DNA from: Prado023 sp049688395 | GTDB taxonomy: Bacteria > Actinomycetota > Actinomycetes > S36-B12 > CAIYMF01 | Direction: 5' to 3' | Assembly (NCBI GenBank): GCA_049688395.1 | Contig: JBAVKQ010000241.1 | Coordinates: 1 to 24,254 of the forward strand | DNA length: 24,254 bases | In this document: one piece after another, positions 14,476 through 22,370 of the stretch | How positions within the stretch are numbered: position 1 is the stretch's first letter | How the letters are laid out: the number at the start of each line of letters is the position of its first letter | Program-made: the position numbers and the translations under genes | Notes under the pieces: generated by a model | The model's database searches: none | The model's input: only the letters and a program-made list of their open reading frames with translations | What the model was told of the DNA's origin: nothing

Positions 14476-14733
14476 GGAGTGGCTGGCCGCGGTCACCCTG
14501 GTCCCTGGGGTGCGTACCGCGGTGTTCGACACCCGCGGATCACATCCCAAGGCGGTGGTCGCGTTCGACCGCGCGTCCAGCCAGATCGAGAAGGCCCTGG
14601 TCGCGCTCGGAGGGTTACCCGTCGCGCCGGCTGAGCACTTCTTGGTCGCCGGCGTACCGGCCCCCTCGAGCCGGGTGAACTGGACCGGGCCCGCACGTGG
14701 GGGCGCGCCCTGGCCGCGCGCCTGATCGGCTGA
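14476..14733 (+). pseudogene. flavodoxin-family protein, truncated and frameshifted
   Basis: The + strand encodes LREWLAAVTLVPGVRTAVFD, then TRGSHPKAVVAFD and VAPAEHFLVAGV, which match the C-terminal half of flavodoxin-like proteins common in actinomycetes (REWL... AFDTR ... FxVEG). At the run ACCGGCCCCCTC (about 14659-14670) the frame must shift by one base, after which TGPLEPGELDRARTWGRALA and ARLIG complete the family's C-terminus up to TGA at 14731. The FMN-binding N-terminal half is not found in any frame upstream. It is thus both 5'-truncated and frameshifted. An in-frame start exists at 14282, but the sequence before about 14476 shows no family similarity. Confidence 0.65.
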
Positions 14734-14941
14734 GGCGCGACCCGGGCCGTCGCTGCCTCTCGCGGGATCGGTCTCCGGCGTGGGCGGGGCGGGTCAGGTG
14801 CGCCTAGCCGCCTTGGGGTTACCGAGTCGTTAACCAGGACGCGGTGGCGCCAGGATCAGCCAAACTGGAATCGGGCGAGGAACACGTCCCTCACGAGGCA
14901 TCCGATCGCCGTTTCCTCGAGTTCCCGGGTAACGGGAGTGT
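14734..14941. other. gene-free stretch, nothing recognised
   Basis: No gene, strong hairpin or repeat was recognised between the flavodoxin remnant and the convergent YrhB-like gene. Confidence 0.4.
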
Positions 14942-15322
14942 TCACGAGCGGTGGTCATGTCGGCGAACAGGGCGGGGGGCTGACAGGGGGGCGAGGGTGG
15001 TGACCTCGCCGGTGGTCTTGTCGACCAGAACCTCGGGGGTTCCCACGAGCATGTACTGCTGGTCGCCGGTGTGGATGTAGCGGGCTTCATCGACGCGGAC
15101 GTGCCAGTGGGTCGCGTTCTGCCAGCCGTCGGCCGCGGCGGCGTAGTGGGCGTGGTGGGCCAGCGGGTGGTGCACTTCCATGTGCCGCACGGCCAGGACC
15201 CGAGCCTGATCAAACGACAGGCAGGGATCGGATGCAACCTCGGTGGAGGCCGCTGATGCGCAGTCATCGAAGGTCGAGTTCTGGTCGGGGTGCCACCTCG
15301 GCTGCCGCGATGCACCTGACAC
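14942..15322 (-). CDS. YrhB/Imm35-like domain protein
   Basis: Small soluble protein of about 126 residues. The core runs from LSFDQARVLAVRHMEV, through THWHVRVDEARYIHTGD, to MLVGTPEVLVDKTTGEVTTL. The end resembles the YrhB/Imm35 fold pattern (...YLETGDxxxxLxGNxPxxVDRxTGEV), whose members occur as immunity proteins to polymorphic toxins or as orphan small proteins. The start was set at GTG 15322, since AGGAGGGG lies about 8 bases upstream on the minus strand; ATG 15415 is possible but has no ribosome site. The first 35 residues are not conserved-looking. No toxin gene is next to it. It is divergent from the hydrolase at 15445. Family match is by motif resemblance only. Confidence 0.55.
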   Translation of the reverse strand: MSGASRQPRWHPDQNSTFDDCASAASTEVASDPCLSFDQARVLAVRHMEVHHPLAHHAHYAAAADGWQNATHWHVRVDEARYIHTGDQQYMLVGTPEVLVDKTTGEVTTLAPLSAPRPVRRHDHRS

Positions 15323-15432
15323 TGCTGCCCCCTCCTGACGACCGATGGCCAGCACGCTACCGATGGTGGGGCAAGGCTCGGGCGTCGTGGATGTTCGGAT
15401 CGGGTAAGCGGCCATGTGTGGTTGCCGATGAG

Positions 15433-15438
15433 TACCGT
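15433..15438 (+). promoter_or_regulatory. -10 element, probably leaderless transcript
   Basis: TACCGT fits the TANNNT consensus of actinobacterial -10 elements and ends exactly six bases before the ATG at 15445, so transcription would begin at the start codon itself. Confidence 0.4.
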
Positions 15439-15444
15439 GAGGTC

Positions 15445-16245
15445 ATGCCCATGGTCGAGGTGAACGGCACCCAATTGCACTACACGGACGTGGGGTCAGG
15501 TCCTCGGACTGTGGTGTTCGGGCACGGCCTGTTGTGGAGCGGGGAGATGTTCGGCCCGCAGGTCGACGCGCTGCGCGACCGGTTCCGGTGCATCGCGGTG
15601 GACTGGCGCGGGCAGGGCCGCTCCGCGGTGGCGGACACGGGGTACGACATGGACACCCTGACCGAGGACCTGGTGGCGCTGATCGACCATCTGGGGATCG
15701 CCCCGGTGGACTACGTGGGGCTGTCGATGGGCGGGTTCATCGGGATGCGCCTGGCGGCCCGCCATCCCGAGCTGGTGCGCTCCCTGGCGCTGTTGGAGAC
15801 CTCCGCGGAGCCCGAGCCGGCGCAGAACGTGCCCGCGTACCGCAAGCTGGCCCAGGTGGTGCGGTTCGTCGGGCCGAGGCCGGTTGCCGGGCGGGTGATG
15901 CCGATCATGTTCGGTCAGACGTTCCTGACTGACCCGAGCCGGGCCGCTGAGCGTGTCGAGTGGCGTCGCCGGCTGAACTCGGTCGACCGGGTCGGGGCGG
16001 TGCGTGCCACGCATGGGGTGATCGACCGAGTCGGCATCACCGACGAACTCGCCCAGATCACGGCCCCAACGCTGGTTCTTGTCGGCGACGAGGACGTCGC
16101 GACCGTGCCGGACAAGGCCCGGCGGATCCAGGCCGGCATCCCCGGATCGCAGTTGGTGATCGTCCCGCACGCCGGCCACACGTCCACCATCGAGCAGCCG
16201 ACGGCCGTCACCGCCGCTCTGGAACAGCACCTGGCTCGGACCTGA
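15445..16245 (+). CDS. alpha/beta hydrolase
   Basis: Serine alpha/beta hydrolase of 266 residues without signal peptide. It opens PMVEVNGTQLHYTDVGSGP, has GHGLLWSGEMF at the oxyanion turn, VDWRGQGRSA, the nucleophile elbow GLSMGGF (Ser94), the acid in VLVGDEDVATVP (probably Asp217) and His245 in PHAGHTSTIE. The layout is that of the 3-oxoadipate enol-lactonase/haloalkane dehalogenase-like branch; the substrate cannot be fixed. The start is ATG 15445, supported by the -10 element six bases before it; ATG 15451, with a weak GAGG eight bases upstream, is an alternative. The gene stands alone and is followed by a stem-loop. Confidence 0.92.
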   Translation: MPMVEVNGTQLHYTDVGSGPRTVVFGHGLLWSGEMFGPQVDALRDRFRCIAVDWRGQGRSAVADTGYDMDTLTEDLVALIDHLGIAPVDYVGLSMGGFIGMRLAARHPELVRSLALLETSAEPEPAQNVPAYRKLAQVVRFVGPRPVAGRVMPIMFGQTFLTDPSRAAERVEWRRRLNSVDRVGAVRATHGVIDRVGITDELAQITAPTLVLVGDEDVATVPDKARRIQAGIPGSQLVIVPHAGHTSTIEQPTAVTAALEQHLART

Positions 16246-16276
16246 GCCCCCGCGAGTCGCTGATCAGTTCATCCCT

Positions 16277-16293
16277 CGGCCCGGCTCGGGCCG
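16277..16293. terminator. GC-rich stem-loop after the alpha/beta hydrolase gene
   Basis: CGGCCCG-GCT-CGGGCCG: a perfect 7-bp stem with a 3-base loop, 31 bases beyond the stop. No T run follows. Confidence 0.5.
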
Positions 16294-16316
16294 CGGATGA
16301 GCCACCCCAGGGGCGC

Positions 16317-16420
16317 CGGGCGCGGTATGGGGTTCAGGGGCAGGGAGGGGGTGGGAACGCGCATGCGGTGGGCGATCCCGGGAATGGGCTCTGGGCCGTA
16401 GCCCAGTTTGTGGCCCAATT
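16317..16420. repeat. dispersed repeat, copy 2
   Basis: Same unit as at 10267: GGGCGCGGTATGGGGTTCAG at the left, GGTGGGCGATCCCGGGAATG in the middle and the paired CGTAGCCCAGT / TGTGGCCCAATT at the right. It lies in the gap between the hydrolase at 15445 and the 3' end of the CPBP gene. Confidence 0.75.
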
Positions 16421-16539
16421 GAGGCCCACCCCGCTTGTGACCCAGCGGTGGCGCTGGGCAGGTTGGGTAGATGTCGGATCGGCGTCCGATGGTCAGGACG
16501 GCGCCGAGGTGTGTGGTGTCGTGAACGGGCCCTCGGTGA

Positions 16540-17636
16540 TCAGGCCGAGGTCGCGGGCGCACCCGGCGCCCCGGGGGCGTTTGCGGCCGAAGTTCGGTCT
16601 GGCTTGAGTGGGTGACGGACGGGTTGGGGTACTCGAAGCGCTTGGTGGATCGGACTGGGCTGCGCGGCGTCGATGATGTAGCCGATGGCCATGAAGCCGG
16701 AGATCCATACGTCCTGCCAGAAGTGGATGAACCAGGCCCAGAACAGGCTGCGGGTTTCCTGCATGGACTTGGCCAGGATCCAGCCCAGGAAGGTCGCGAG
16801 CAGGACTCCGATCACGCCGTAGGGCACGCCGTAGTAGTGGATCAGCCCGAAGTACACCGCGACCATGTACAGCGCTTGGCGGGGTCCGACGGGGCCTTCC
16901 AGCACGGACAGGAACGAGGCCTTGTAGGTCACTTCCTCGTTGAACGCGTTGACCGCCGCGGCGAGCAGGACCGCGGGCAGGCAGGGCAGGACCTCGATCA
17001 CGATGTCGGGTGATGGGTGCCCTTCGATGATGAGGAAGGTCAGGGTGCCCAGGCTGATGTACAGGGTCAGCCATGCGCCGAGCCGGTTCCACCGGTCGCC
17101 GGGTTTGACCCGCAGCCACCGGATTGGTTCCGCGGGGGCGCGGATGTCACCGGTCGTGAGGTAGAAGTCGTGCCGGTGCTTGCCCAGCAGCAGCAGGGTC
17201 CCGATGGCGGCGGCGGTGACGATCAGGTTCAGCGACACCTCGGCGAGCATGGTGACGTTGAACGACGAGCTGCTCAGCCACCGGGGGTACCTGCCCATGC
17301 GATCGACCTTGGTGAACACCAGCCACTGGCTTGCGATGAGCACCAGGAACAGGACCAGCAGGGGCGCAGCCCGCGCAGTGGCCGCCACACCACCGTGGCC
17401 ACCAGGGCGACCGCGAGGACCCCGAGGGCCATCTGCGTCTGACGGGTCGGGGAGATGGTCTGGCCGAGGATCTCCTGACCGATCACGGTGGGCAGCGACG
17501 AGACGAGCAGTATGACGACCCACGCAACCAGCAGAGCCAGCCGGGGGTGTTGGCCCACGGCTGAGTCGTCGCTGACCTTGCTGTGGGTCATGCCGTTCAG
17601 GGATTCGCTGCCTGTGGGTGGACGCATGTCAGTCAT
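16540..17636 (-). pseudogene. CPBP-family intramembrane metalloprotease, one frameshift
   Basis: Membrane protein of about 365 residues read in two frames. The first frame starts at ATG 17636, with GGAGG eight bases upstream, and runs MTDMRPPTGS to TVVWRPLRGLR. The second continues PLLVLFLVLIASQWLVF through about seven more hydrophobic segments. The CPBP (abortive-infection/CAAX protease) signature is NAFNEEVTYKASFL, with the Glu-Glu pair but Lys in place of the usual Arg of EExxxR, followed by FGLIHYYGVPYG and WFIHFWQDVW that supply the His residues. The frames join at a run of four C on the minus strand (about 17362-17365 on +); one extra C would restore the full gene. It may be a true mutation or an error in the sequence. 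The tail after the last helix (about 45 residues, Pro/Ala-rich) is atypical. Confidence 0.72.
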
Positions 17637-17697
17637 GGCCAGAGCCTCCGAGGGACGCGTGGATGTCCCCTTCTTCACGATCCTCGGGCCCCACGCA

Positions 17698-17711
17698 GGG
17701 GCAAGGGACCC
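17698..17711 (-). promoter_or_regulatory. weak DosR-like box upstream of the CPBP gene
   Basis: Minus strand GGGTCCCTTGCCCC differs from the ATPase-operon box (GGGACCTTTGCCCC) at only two positions and lies 62 bases before the CPBP start. No well-placed -10 element is seen at the matching distance, so support is weaker than for the box at 1109. Confidence 0.3.
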
Positions 17712-17831
17712 AGGTCACGTGTGCCTCGACTGTGCGACAGCCGTCGAGCACTCGCCGAGCGTTCCCGGTCGTGCCTGTCCGCGTGCACCTTGAGGGAACG
17801 TGGCAAGCAGTTCCGCGTGTCGCTGGCCGCC

Positions 17832-18281
17832 TCAGGCGGTGCCCTGCCGGATGCCCAGGGTCATGGTGATCAGCAGGGCGGTGGTGGTGGCCACGGTGAC
17901 CAGCCAGAGGCCGCGGTTGAGGGTGTACATCGGGATCCCCATCAGCAGGATGCTGCCGAAGAACAGCAGCAGATAGGGGATGAGGATGACCGGACGGGCG
18001 GGGTCGCGCCATTCCACGGGCCACAGGTAGTCCACGACCAGCATCAGGACGACGAACGCGTCGAAGACGGCCGGGCCGATCCACCACGGGTTGCCCGCCC
18101 GGGCGAACCCGACCAGGGCCACGGTGGCCGGGATGGCCAGCACCGCGATCACCAGGCCGAGGACCTGGTTCACGGCCATCCCATGACTGCGGCGGGAGGC
18201 GAACCCCACGGCCTGGGCGACGTTCACTGTGTTGACCACGACCCACGTCGTCAGGGCCGCCCACCAGGGTCCCTGCTCCAT
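17832..18281 (-). CDS. integral membrane protein of unknown function
   Basis: A 149-residue protein with four to five membrane helices: WWAALTTWVVVNTVNVAQAV, VLGLVIAVLAIPATVALVGF, AVFDAFVVLMLVVDYLW, LIPYLLLFFGSILLMGIPMY and LWLVTVATTTALLITMTLG. Notable conserved-looking residues are the paired Asn/Val of helix 1 (VNTVN), the SRRSHG loop, VDYLWPVEWRDP and PMYTLNRGLW; the last two loops carry charged and aromatic residues suggestive of a ligand or partner site. I do not recognise the family. ATG 18281 was chosen; a GTG at 18311 would add ten residues. There is no Shine-Dalgarno at 18281, but CACAGT at 18289-18294 could serve as a -10 for a leaderless mRNA. It is divergent from the amidase gene. 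Confidence 0.75.
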   Translation of the reverse strand: MEQGPWWAALTTWVVVNTVNVAQAVGFASRRSHGMAVNQVLGLVIAVLAIPATVALVGFARAGNPWWIGPAVFDAFVVLMLVVDYLWPVEWRDPARPVILIPYLLLFFGSILLMGIPMYTLNRGLWLVTVATTTALLITMTLGIRQGTA

Positions 18282-18318
18282 GCCCACCACTGTGGACCCC
18301 CCGAGCCCCACCCGGGTA

Positions 18319-18332
18319 GGGCCGTCCGTCCC
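18319..18332 (-). promoter_or_regulatory. candidate DosR-like box upstream of the membrane protein gene
   Basis: GGGCCGTCCGTCCC on the + strand (GGGACGGACGGCCC on the minus strand) keeps both outer GGG/CCC arms and most of the DosR core. If the minus-strand transcript starts at about 18282, the box centre is near -43.5, the same spacing as the ATPase-operon box. The central four bases are GC-rich, unlike the A/T of the consensus. Confidence 0.3.
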
Positions 18333-18484
18333 AACCCCGGAGGTCCCCGGGCGAGTGCGCCGCGCGTTCCGGCGGGGCCGCGGGCGCTCGTTCGGGCTTC
18401 CCTCACCACAGGCGGACGAGGATGATTGGTGGTGGTACCGCGTGATCCCGGGTATCCCGGGGCCCGGATCTCGAGGACCTCGCG

Positions 18485-19969
18485 GTGGAGGTGGTGACGG
18501 GCTCGGTGGAGGATCTCGGCGCGCGCGGTGCGGTGGCCGTGGCGTCGGCCGTCCGGGCGGGAGAGGTGTCCTCTCGTGAGGTGGTGGAGGCCCTGCTGGA
18601 CCGGATCGCCCGGTACAACCCGACGTTGAACGCGATCGTCACCCTGGATGAGGTCGGAGCCCGGGCGCGGGCTGACCTGGCGGACGTGGCGCTGGCACGG
18701 GGGGAGGTGTGGGGGCCGTTGCACGGGGTGCCGGTCACGTTCAAGGATGTGTTCGAGACCGCCGGGATGCGCACCACGAGCAGCCACAAGCCGCTGGCCG
18801 GGTACGTTCCGCAGCGCGACGCCACCGTGGTGGCCCGGTTGCGGGCGGCCGGGGCGATCGTGCTGGGCAAGACGAACATGCCCGAACTGGCCGGCGACAA
18901 CCAGAGCGACAGCCCCGTGTTCGGCCGGGCGAACAACCCGTGGGACCTGGACCGGACCCCCGGGGGCAGCTCGGGTGGGGAGGCCGCCGCGGTCGCCGCC
19001 GGGTTGACACACTTGGGGTCGGGCAGCGACATCGGGGGCTCACTTCGCCTGCCGGCGCACTTCTGCGGGGTGTTCGCGCTCAAGCCGACCGATCACCGGG
19101 TCTCCAACGCCGGGCACATCCCACCCCTACCCGACAGCGTCAACACCGTGCGCAGCCTGGCCGTCAACGGGCCGATCGCCCGGAACCCGGCGGACCTGGG
19201 CCTGTGGCTGGCCCTGGCGGCCGGCCCGGACGGACGCGACGCGACGGTGCCTCCGGTGCCCGTGGCGGGTCCAGAGCTGGTGCCCAGGGCGTTGGCTGGG
19301 CTGCGGATCGCGTGGACCGACGATCTGGGGGGGATCCCGGTCACCGCGGACACCCGCGACGCGCTGACCCGGTTCGCGACCGACCTGGTCGACGCCGGGT
19401 GCCAGGTGGTGCGGGCAGCACCGCCGGGGGTGGACATCGAGGAGGTGTGGCAGACCTACGGAACGCTGTACGGGGCGATGATCTTCGCGATGCAGCCCCG
19501 GGCCGCCCGGGTCGCCCTACGCACCGTCGGCCCGGTCATGTTCCGCGACCCCATCTTCGGCCCCTCCTCCCGCGCGGCGACGGCCAGCGCCCGGGAGTTC
19601 CTGAACGCCCTCGCCCGCCGCGACACGCTCATGTGGGCCATGGAGGAGTTCCTCACCGACGTCGACGCGTGGATCTGCCCGGTGGCCTCGATCCCGGCCT
19701 TCCCGCACCGGCCGGCACGCCAGACCGGACGCCCGATCCAGGTCGACACCCAGAAGGTGCCCGGCACCGTCGCCACGATGGGCCACACCATGCTGGCCAG
19801 CCTCACCGGCCACCCCGCCGTGGCCCTGCCCCTGACCCACCACAACAGGGACCTGCCGATCGGCGTGCAGGTCATCGGCCGACTCTGGCACGAAGCTGAC
19901 CTGCTCAACGTCGTGAGCGCCCTGACCACCGTGAGCGGGCCATCCCCCCGACCACCCGATTTCCCGTGA
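18485..19969 (+). CDS. amidase signature family protein
   Basis: A 494-residue cytoplasmic amidase. The Ser-cisSer-Lys triad is present: Lys87 in PVTFKDVFE, Ser162 in GGSSGGEAAA and Ser186 in SDIGGSLRLP. The amidase-signature core spans about 75-200, followed by the usual helical C-terminal half with ICPVASIPAFPH and a final LPIGVQVIGRLWHEADLL, where GVQVIG is a family hallmark. The family hydrolyses amides ranging from fatty amides to small aryl amides; no GatB/C partners are near, so it is unlikely to be a tRNA amidotransferase subunit. GTG 18485 was chosen because GAGGA (18473-18477) is 7 bases upstream. The sequence contains Phe194-Cys195 (AHFCG) where many have YCG. Confidence 0.93.
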   Translation: MEVVTGSVEDLGARGAVAVASAVRAGEVSSREVVEALLDRIARYNPTLNAIVTLDEVGARARADLADVALARGEVWGPLHGVPVTFKDVFETAGMRTTSSHKPLAGYVPQRDATVVARLRAAGAIVLGKTNMPELAGDNQSDSPVFGRANNPWDLDRTPGGSSGGEAAAVAAGLTHLGSGSDIGGSLRLPAHFCGVFALKPTDHRVSNAGHIPPLPDSVNTVRSLAVNGPIARNPADLGLWLALAAGPDGRDATVPPVPVAGPELVPRALAGLRIAWTDDLGGIPVTADTRDALTRFATDLVDAGCQVVRAAPPGVDIEEVWQTYGTLYGAMIFAMQPRAARVALRTVGPVMFRDPIFGPSSRAATASAREFLNALARRDTLMWAMEEFLTDVDAWICPVASIPAFPHRPARQTGRPIQVDTQKVPGTVATMGHTMLASLTGHPAVALPLTHHNRDLPIGVQVIGRLWHEADLLNVVSALTTVSGPSPRPPDFP

Positions 19970-20063
19970 CCGAGGCATCAGCCCCGTGGCGCAGGTGGGG
20001 GGCAGGCAGGCGCCATCGCCGGCCGATGTCTCCCGGTTCGGGTCCACCCGGGGGTGGGGGTAC

Positions 20064-20709
20064 TCAGGGGGCGGGTTGTTGGTCGCCCCAGGCGCGGCAG
20101 GTGATCTGGTCGGGGGTGGTGGCCAGTCGGATCCAGGCGGTGTTGTCCAGGGGGTGGTCGTGGCGTACTGGCCGTCGATGTTGCCGGCGATCAGGGGCAC
20201 CATGCAGCGCAGCAGCCCGCCGTGGGTGACCAGGACGTGCACGTCACCCGGTGTTGAGGATGCCAGCAGTTGGTGGAGGAACGGGGAGAACCGGGCCGCG
20301 GTGTCGCGGTAGCTCTCCCCGCCCTGGATGCGCTGGTCCCACCGGGTGGTGGACCAGCCAGTCGGTCATGAGGTGGGTGAACGCCACCCAGTGGGCGGGG
20401 TCGCTGGTGTGCTCGTAGATCCCGACGTCGAACTCGGTCAGGGCCCGGGTCGGGCGGGTGGACGGGCTGGCCCCAACGGTGGGCGAGGATCGCGGCGGTC
20501 TGGCGTGCGCGCAGGATCGGGCTGGTGCGCAGCGAGGCAACCGGGCGCCCGGCGAGCTCGGCGCCGAGCCGCGCTCCGAGTTCCTCGGACTGCCGGCGGC
20601 CCTGCACGGTGAGCGGGTAGCCGTCGACCCGGTTGGCGAACACCCCTGCGACGTTGGCCTGGCTCTGCCCGTGGCGCACGAGGTACACGTCGATCGGCGC
20701 GCGGCTCAT
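20064..20709 (-). pseudogene. histidine phosphatase (phosphoglycerate mutase-like), three frameshifts
   Basis: The minus strand encodes a whole histidine phosphatase in successive frames. Frame 1 begins MSRAPIDVYLVRHGQSQANV (RHG catalytic motif) and runs to about AILAHRWGQPV, including SPILRARQTA. Frame 2 gives ALTEFDVGIYEHTSDPAHWV to DWLVHH. Frame 3 gives RWDQRIQGGESYRDTAARF to VLVTHGGLLRCMVPL (second catalytic His). Frame 4 supplies PLDNTAWIRLATTPDQITC to the stop at 20064. The breaks lie in or beside C runs near 20455-20465, about 20342 and about 20148. The ATG at 20709 overlaps the stop of the upstream alpha/beta hydrolase (ATGA), with GGAG eight bases before it. All catalytic residues survive, so the inactivation is recent or the indels are sequence errors. 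Confidence 0.78.
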
Positions 20710-21728
20710 CGGCCCGACTCCACGGCGATCGCCACGCTGGCAACCGCGTCCCGGATTGATGCGGGGGCCTCCCAGGGCAGCATGTGCCCCGCGCCGGGCA
20801 CCCACACCGTTCGGGCCCCGGGGATGGCTGTGGCCAGTCGTCGGGAGTTCCGTGGGGGAGTGGTGCGGTCGGCCAGGCCGCAGACGATCACGGTCGGTAG
20901 GTCAATGGCCGGCAGGCGGGCGAGCAGGTCGTCGGTGGTGAACGCGTCGAGCAGGGGCAACAGGGCAGCGTTGTCGCGGGACTGGATCAGGTGCAGGAAC
21001 GCGGTCAGCAACGCGGGGGAGGGTCGGGGCCCGAAGAACGACGCCGCGAACAAGGTCCCGATGGTGGGGTTGGCCGTGAGGCGGGGCAGCAGGTGGCTGC
21101 GCAGGATCGGCGCCTCGGCCCGGTTCTGCGGGGCCCCGTCGAGGATGTCCCCGGCGAAGCTGGCCACCAGGACCAGCCCGCCCAACCGCTCTCGCGCCCC
21201 GGGCACCTCCATGACCGCTTCCAGGGCCAGGAACCCGCCCATCGAGTGCCCGACGAGGATCGCGTCGCTGGTGCTCGTTGCCACGAGAACAGCGGTCAGG
21301 TCAGCGGCCATCACCGGCGCGCTGATCCCCTGGGTGCCGATCGTGGACTGCCCGTGCCCGCGGGCGTCGAAGACCACGACCCGGTACCCGGCCGCGAGCA
21401 GCAACTCGGTGACCAGGTTCCACTCCCCGAGGGTCAGTGCGATGCCGTGCGCCAGCACGACGGTCGGGCCGGTTCCAGCGACCCGAACCCGCAACCGGGT
21501 GCCATCAGGACGCTCGACGATCAACTCGTCGCCCGGCGGCTCGCGGAGCAGGTCCTCCAGCGCCACCGGGTCGGGGAATGTGCGGATGCGCCTGGCCCTA
21601 GCCCGGGCGGTCAGAAGCACCGCGCCGACTGCCGCCGCGGCTACGGCGATCAGTCCCAGCCCGCCCACCCCGAGCACCGAGCGACGCATCGCCCCCCCGG
21701 ACGATACGGGAATCGGGCCAGCGATCAT
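20706..21728 (-). CDS. membrane-anchored alpha/beta hydrolase
   Basis: A 340-residue serine hydrolase with an N-terminal signal anchor (about 16-40, Gly/Ala/Val/Leu-rich, followed by ARARARR), so the domain is probably held at the membrane. The hydrolase domain has VVLAHGIALTLGEW at the oxyanion turn, VVFDARGHGQS, the elbow GHSMGGF (Ser162), Asp287 in CGLADRTTPP and His315 in PGAGHMLPWE. ATG 21728 was chosen, with GGAAGG just upstream; ATG 21689 would remove 13 residues. It follows the small membrane protein gene (ends 21784) by about 55 bases and its stop overlaps the phosphatase ATG, so the three form a minus-strand operon. Substrate unknown; a lipid or ester at the membrane is plausible. 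Confidence 0.9.
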   Translation of the reverse strand: MIAGPIPVSSGGAMRRSVLGVGGLGLIAVAAAAVGAVLLTARARARRIRTFPDPVALEDLLREPPGDELIVERPDGTRLRVRVAGTGPTVVLAHGIALTLGEWNLVTELLLAAGYRVVVFDARGHGQSTIGTQGISAPVMAADLTAVLVATSTSDAILVGHSMGGFLALEAVMEVPGARERLGGLVLVASFAGDILDGAPQNRAEAPILRSHLLPRLTANPTIGTLFAASFFGPRPSPALLTAFLHLIQSRDNAALLPLLDAFTTDDLLARLPAIDLPTVIVCGLADRTTPPRNSRRLATAIPGARTVWVPGAGHMLPWEAPASIRDAVASVAIAVESGR

Positions 21729-21783
21729 CCGGCCTTCCGCCCATCGCACGGGGCGCGGCCAGCGGCGCGATCGCGGGACTCGT

Positions 21784-22164
21784 TCACTGCGGATTGACCA
21801 CCTGGACCGTCGCCGGACGTGTCCAACGCCCGAATTCGATCGTCTGGGGGGCCTCGATGATCCGCGAGTCATGCGAGACCGAGTATTCTGGAACAGTGGC
21901 CGGCACCGCGATCGGTGGTGCCGCCTCGAGGCCGGCGATCCGCTCGGACGCGGCCCAGTACCCCACACCTGCACCGATCGCCAGACCCAGGGCACCCGAG
22001 AGCAGGCCGACAACCAGGAGCCGACGCGATGGAGCGGGGCCGGGCGGAGCCGTCTTCTCGTAGGCGGGGAGATCCCATGACCGCTTCAACGCGTCGTGGT
22101 GCGCGTCGGTCAGCGTCTCGGGGAGCAGGGATGCTGATCCCGGGGGAGGAGTTGTCATCGACAT
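21784..22164 (-). CDS. small single-pass membrane protein of unknown function
   Basis: A 126-residue protein. The N-terminal half (about 1-45) is hydrophilic and probably cytoplasmic (DAHHDALKRSWDLPAYEKT), one membrane helix follows (RLLVVGLLSGALGLAIGAGV, then GYWAA), and the C-terminal half of about 55 residues (ERIAGLEAAPPIAVPATVPE onward, ending PATVQVVNPQ) would lie outside the cytoplasm. No known domain is recognised. The start at ATG 22164 has an excellent Shine-Dalgarno, AAGGAGG, eight bases upstream. It is the first gene of the operon with the anchored hydrolase and the histidine phosphatase. Confidence 0.75.
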   Translation of the reverse strand: MSMTTPPPGSASLLPETLTDAHHDALKRSWDLPAYEKTAPPGPAPSRRLLVVGLLSGALGLAIGAGVGYWAASERIAGLEAAPPIAVPATVPEYSVSHDSRIIEAPQTIEFGRWTRPATVQVVNPQ

Positions 22165-22219
22165 GGCCCCCACCTCCTTGCCTCAGCCCCATCGTCCCGC
22201 GGGCATCAGGTCGACACCA

Positions 22220-22233
22220 TGGACCAAGGACCC
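22220..22233 (-). promoter_or_regulatory. candidate DosR-like box upstream of the minus-strand hydrolase operon
   Basis: Minus strand GGGTCCTTGGTCCA matches the DosR core GGGACTWWAGTCCC at 10 of 14 positions. A -10-like GACGAT at 22191-22196 would set transcription start near 22184 and put the box centre at about -42.5, close to the spacing at the ATPase operon. The hexamer itself is weak. Confidence 0.3.
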
Positions 22234-22370
22234 GATCACCATCCCCCGAATCGTGTGCCCACTCCCCATCCCAGGACCCGCATCGGCAACCGAAAAGCAA
22301 CGGGCGCAACAGGCCCTACCCGCAGCCACCGAGTGTTCGTACGACGCCGACTCCCACTTCGCTGCACAGC

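Noticed and set aside
9928..15218. Shared 13-mer ATCAAACGACAGG at about 9930 and 15207
   Set aside because: Expected by chance at this window size, with no similarity beyond it.
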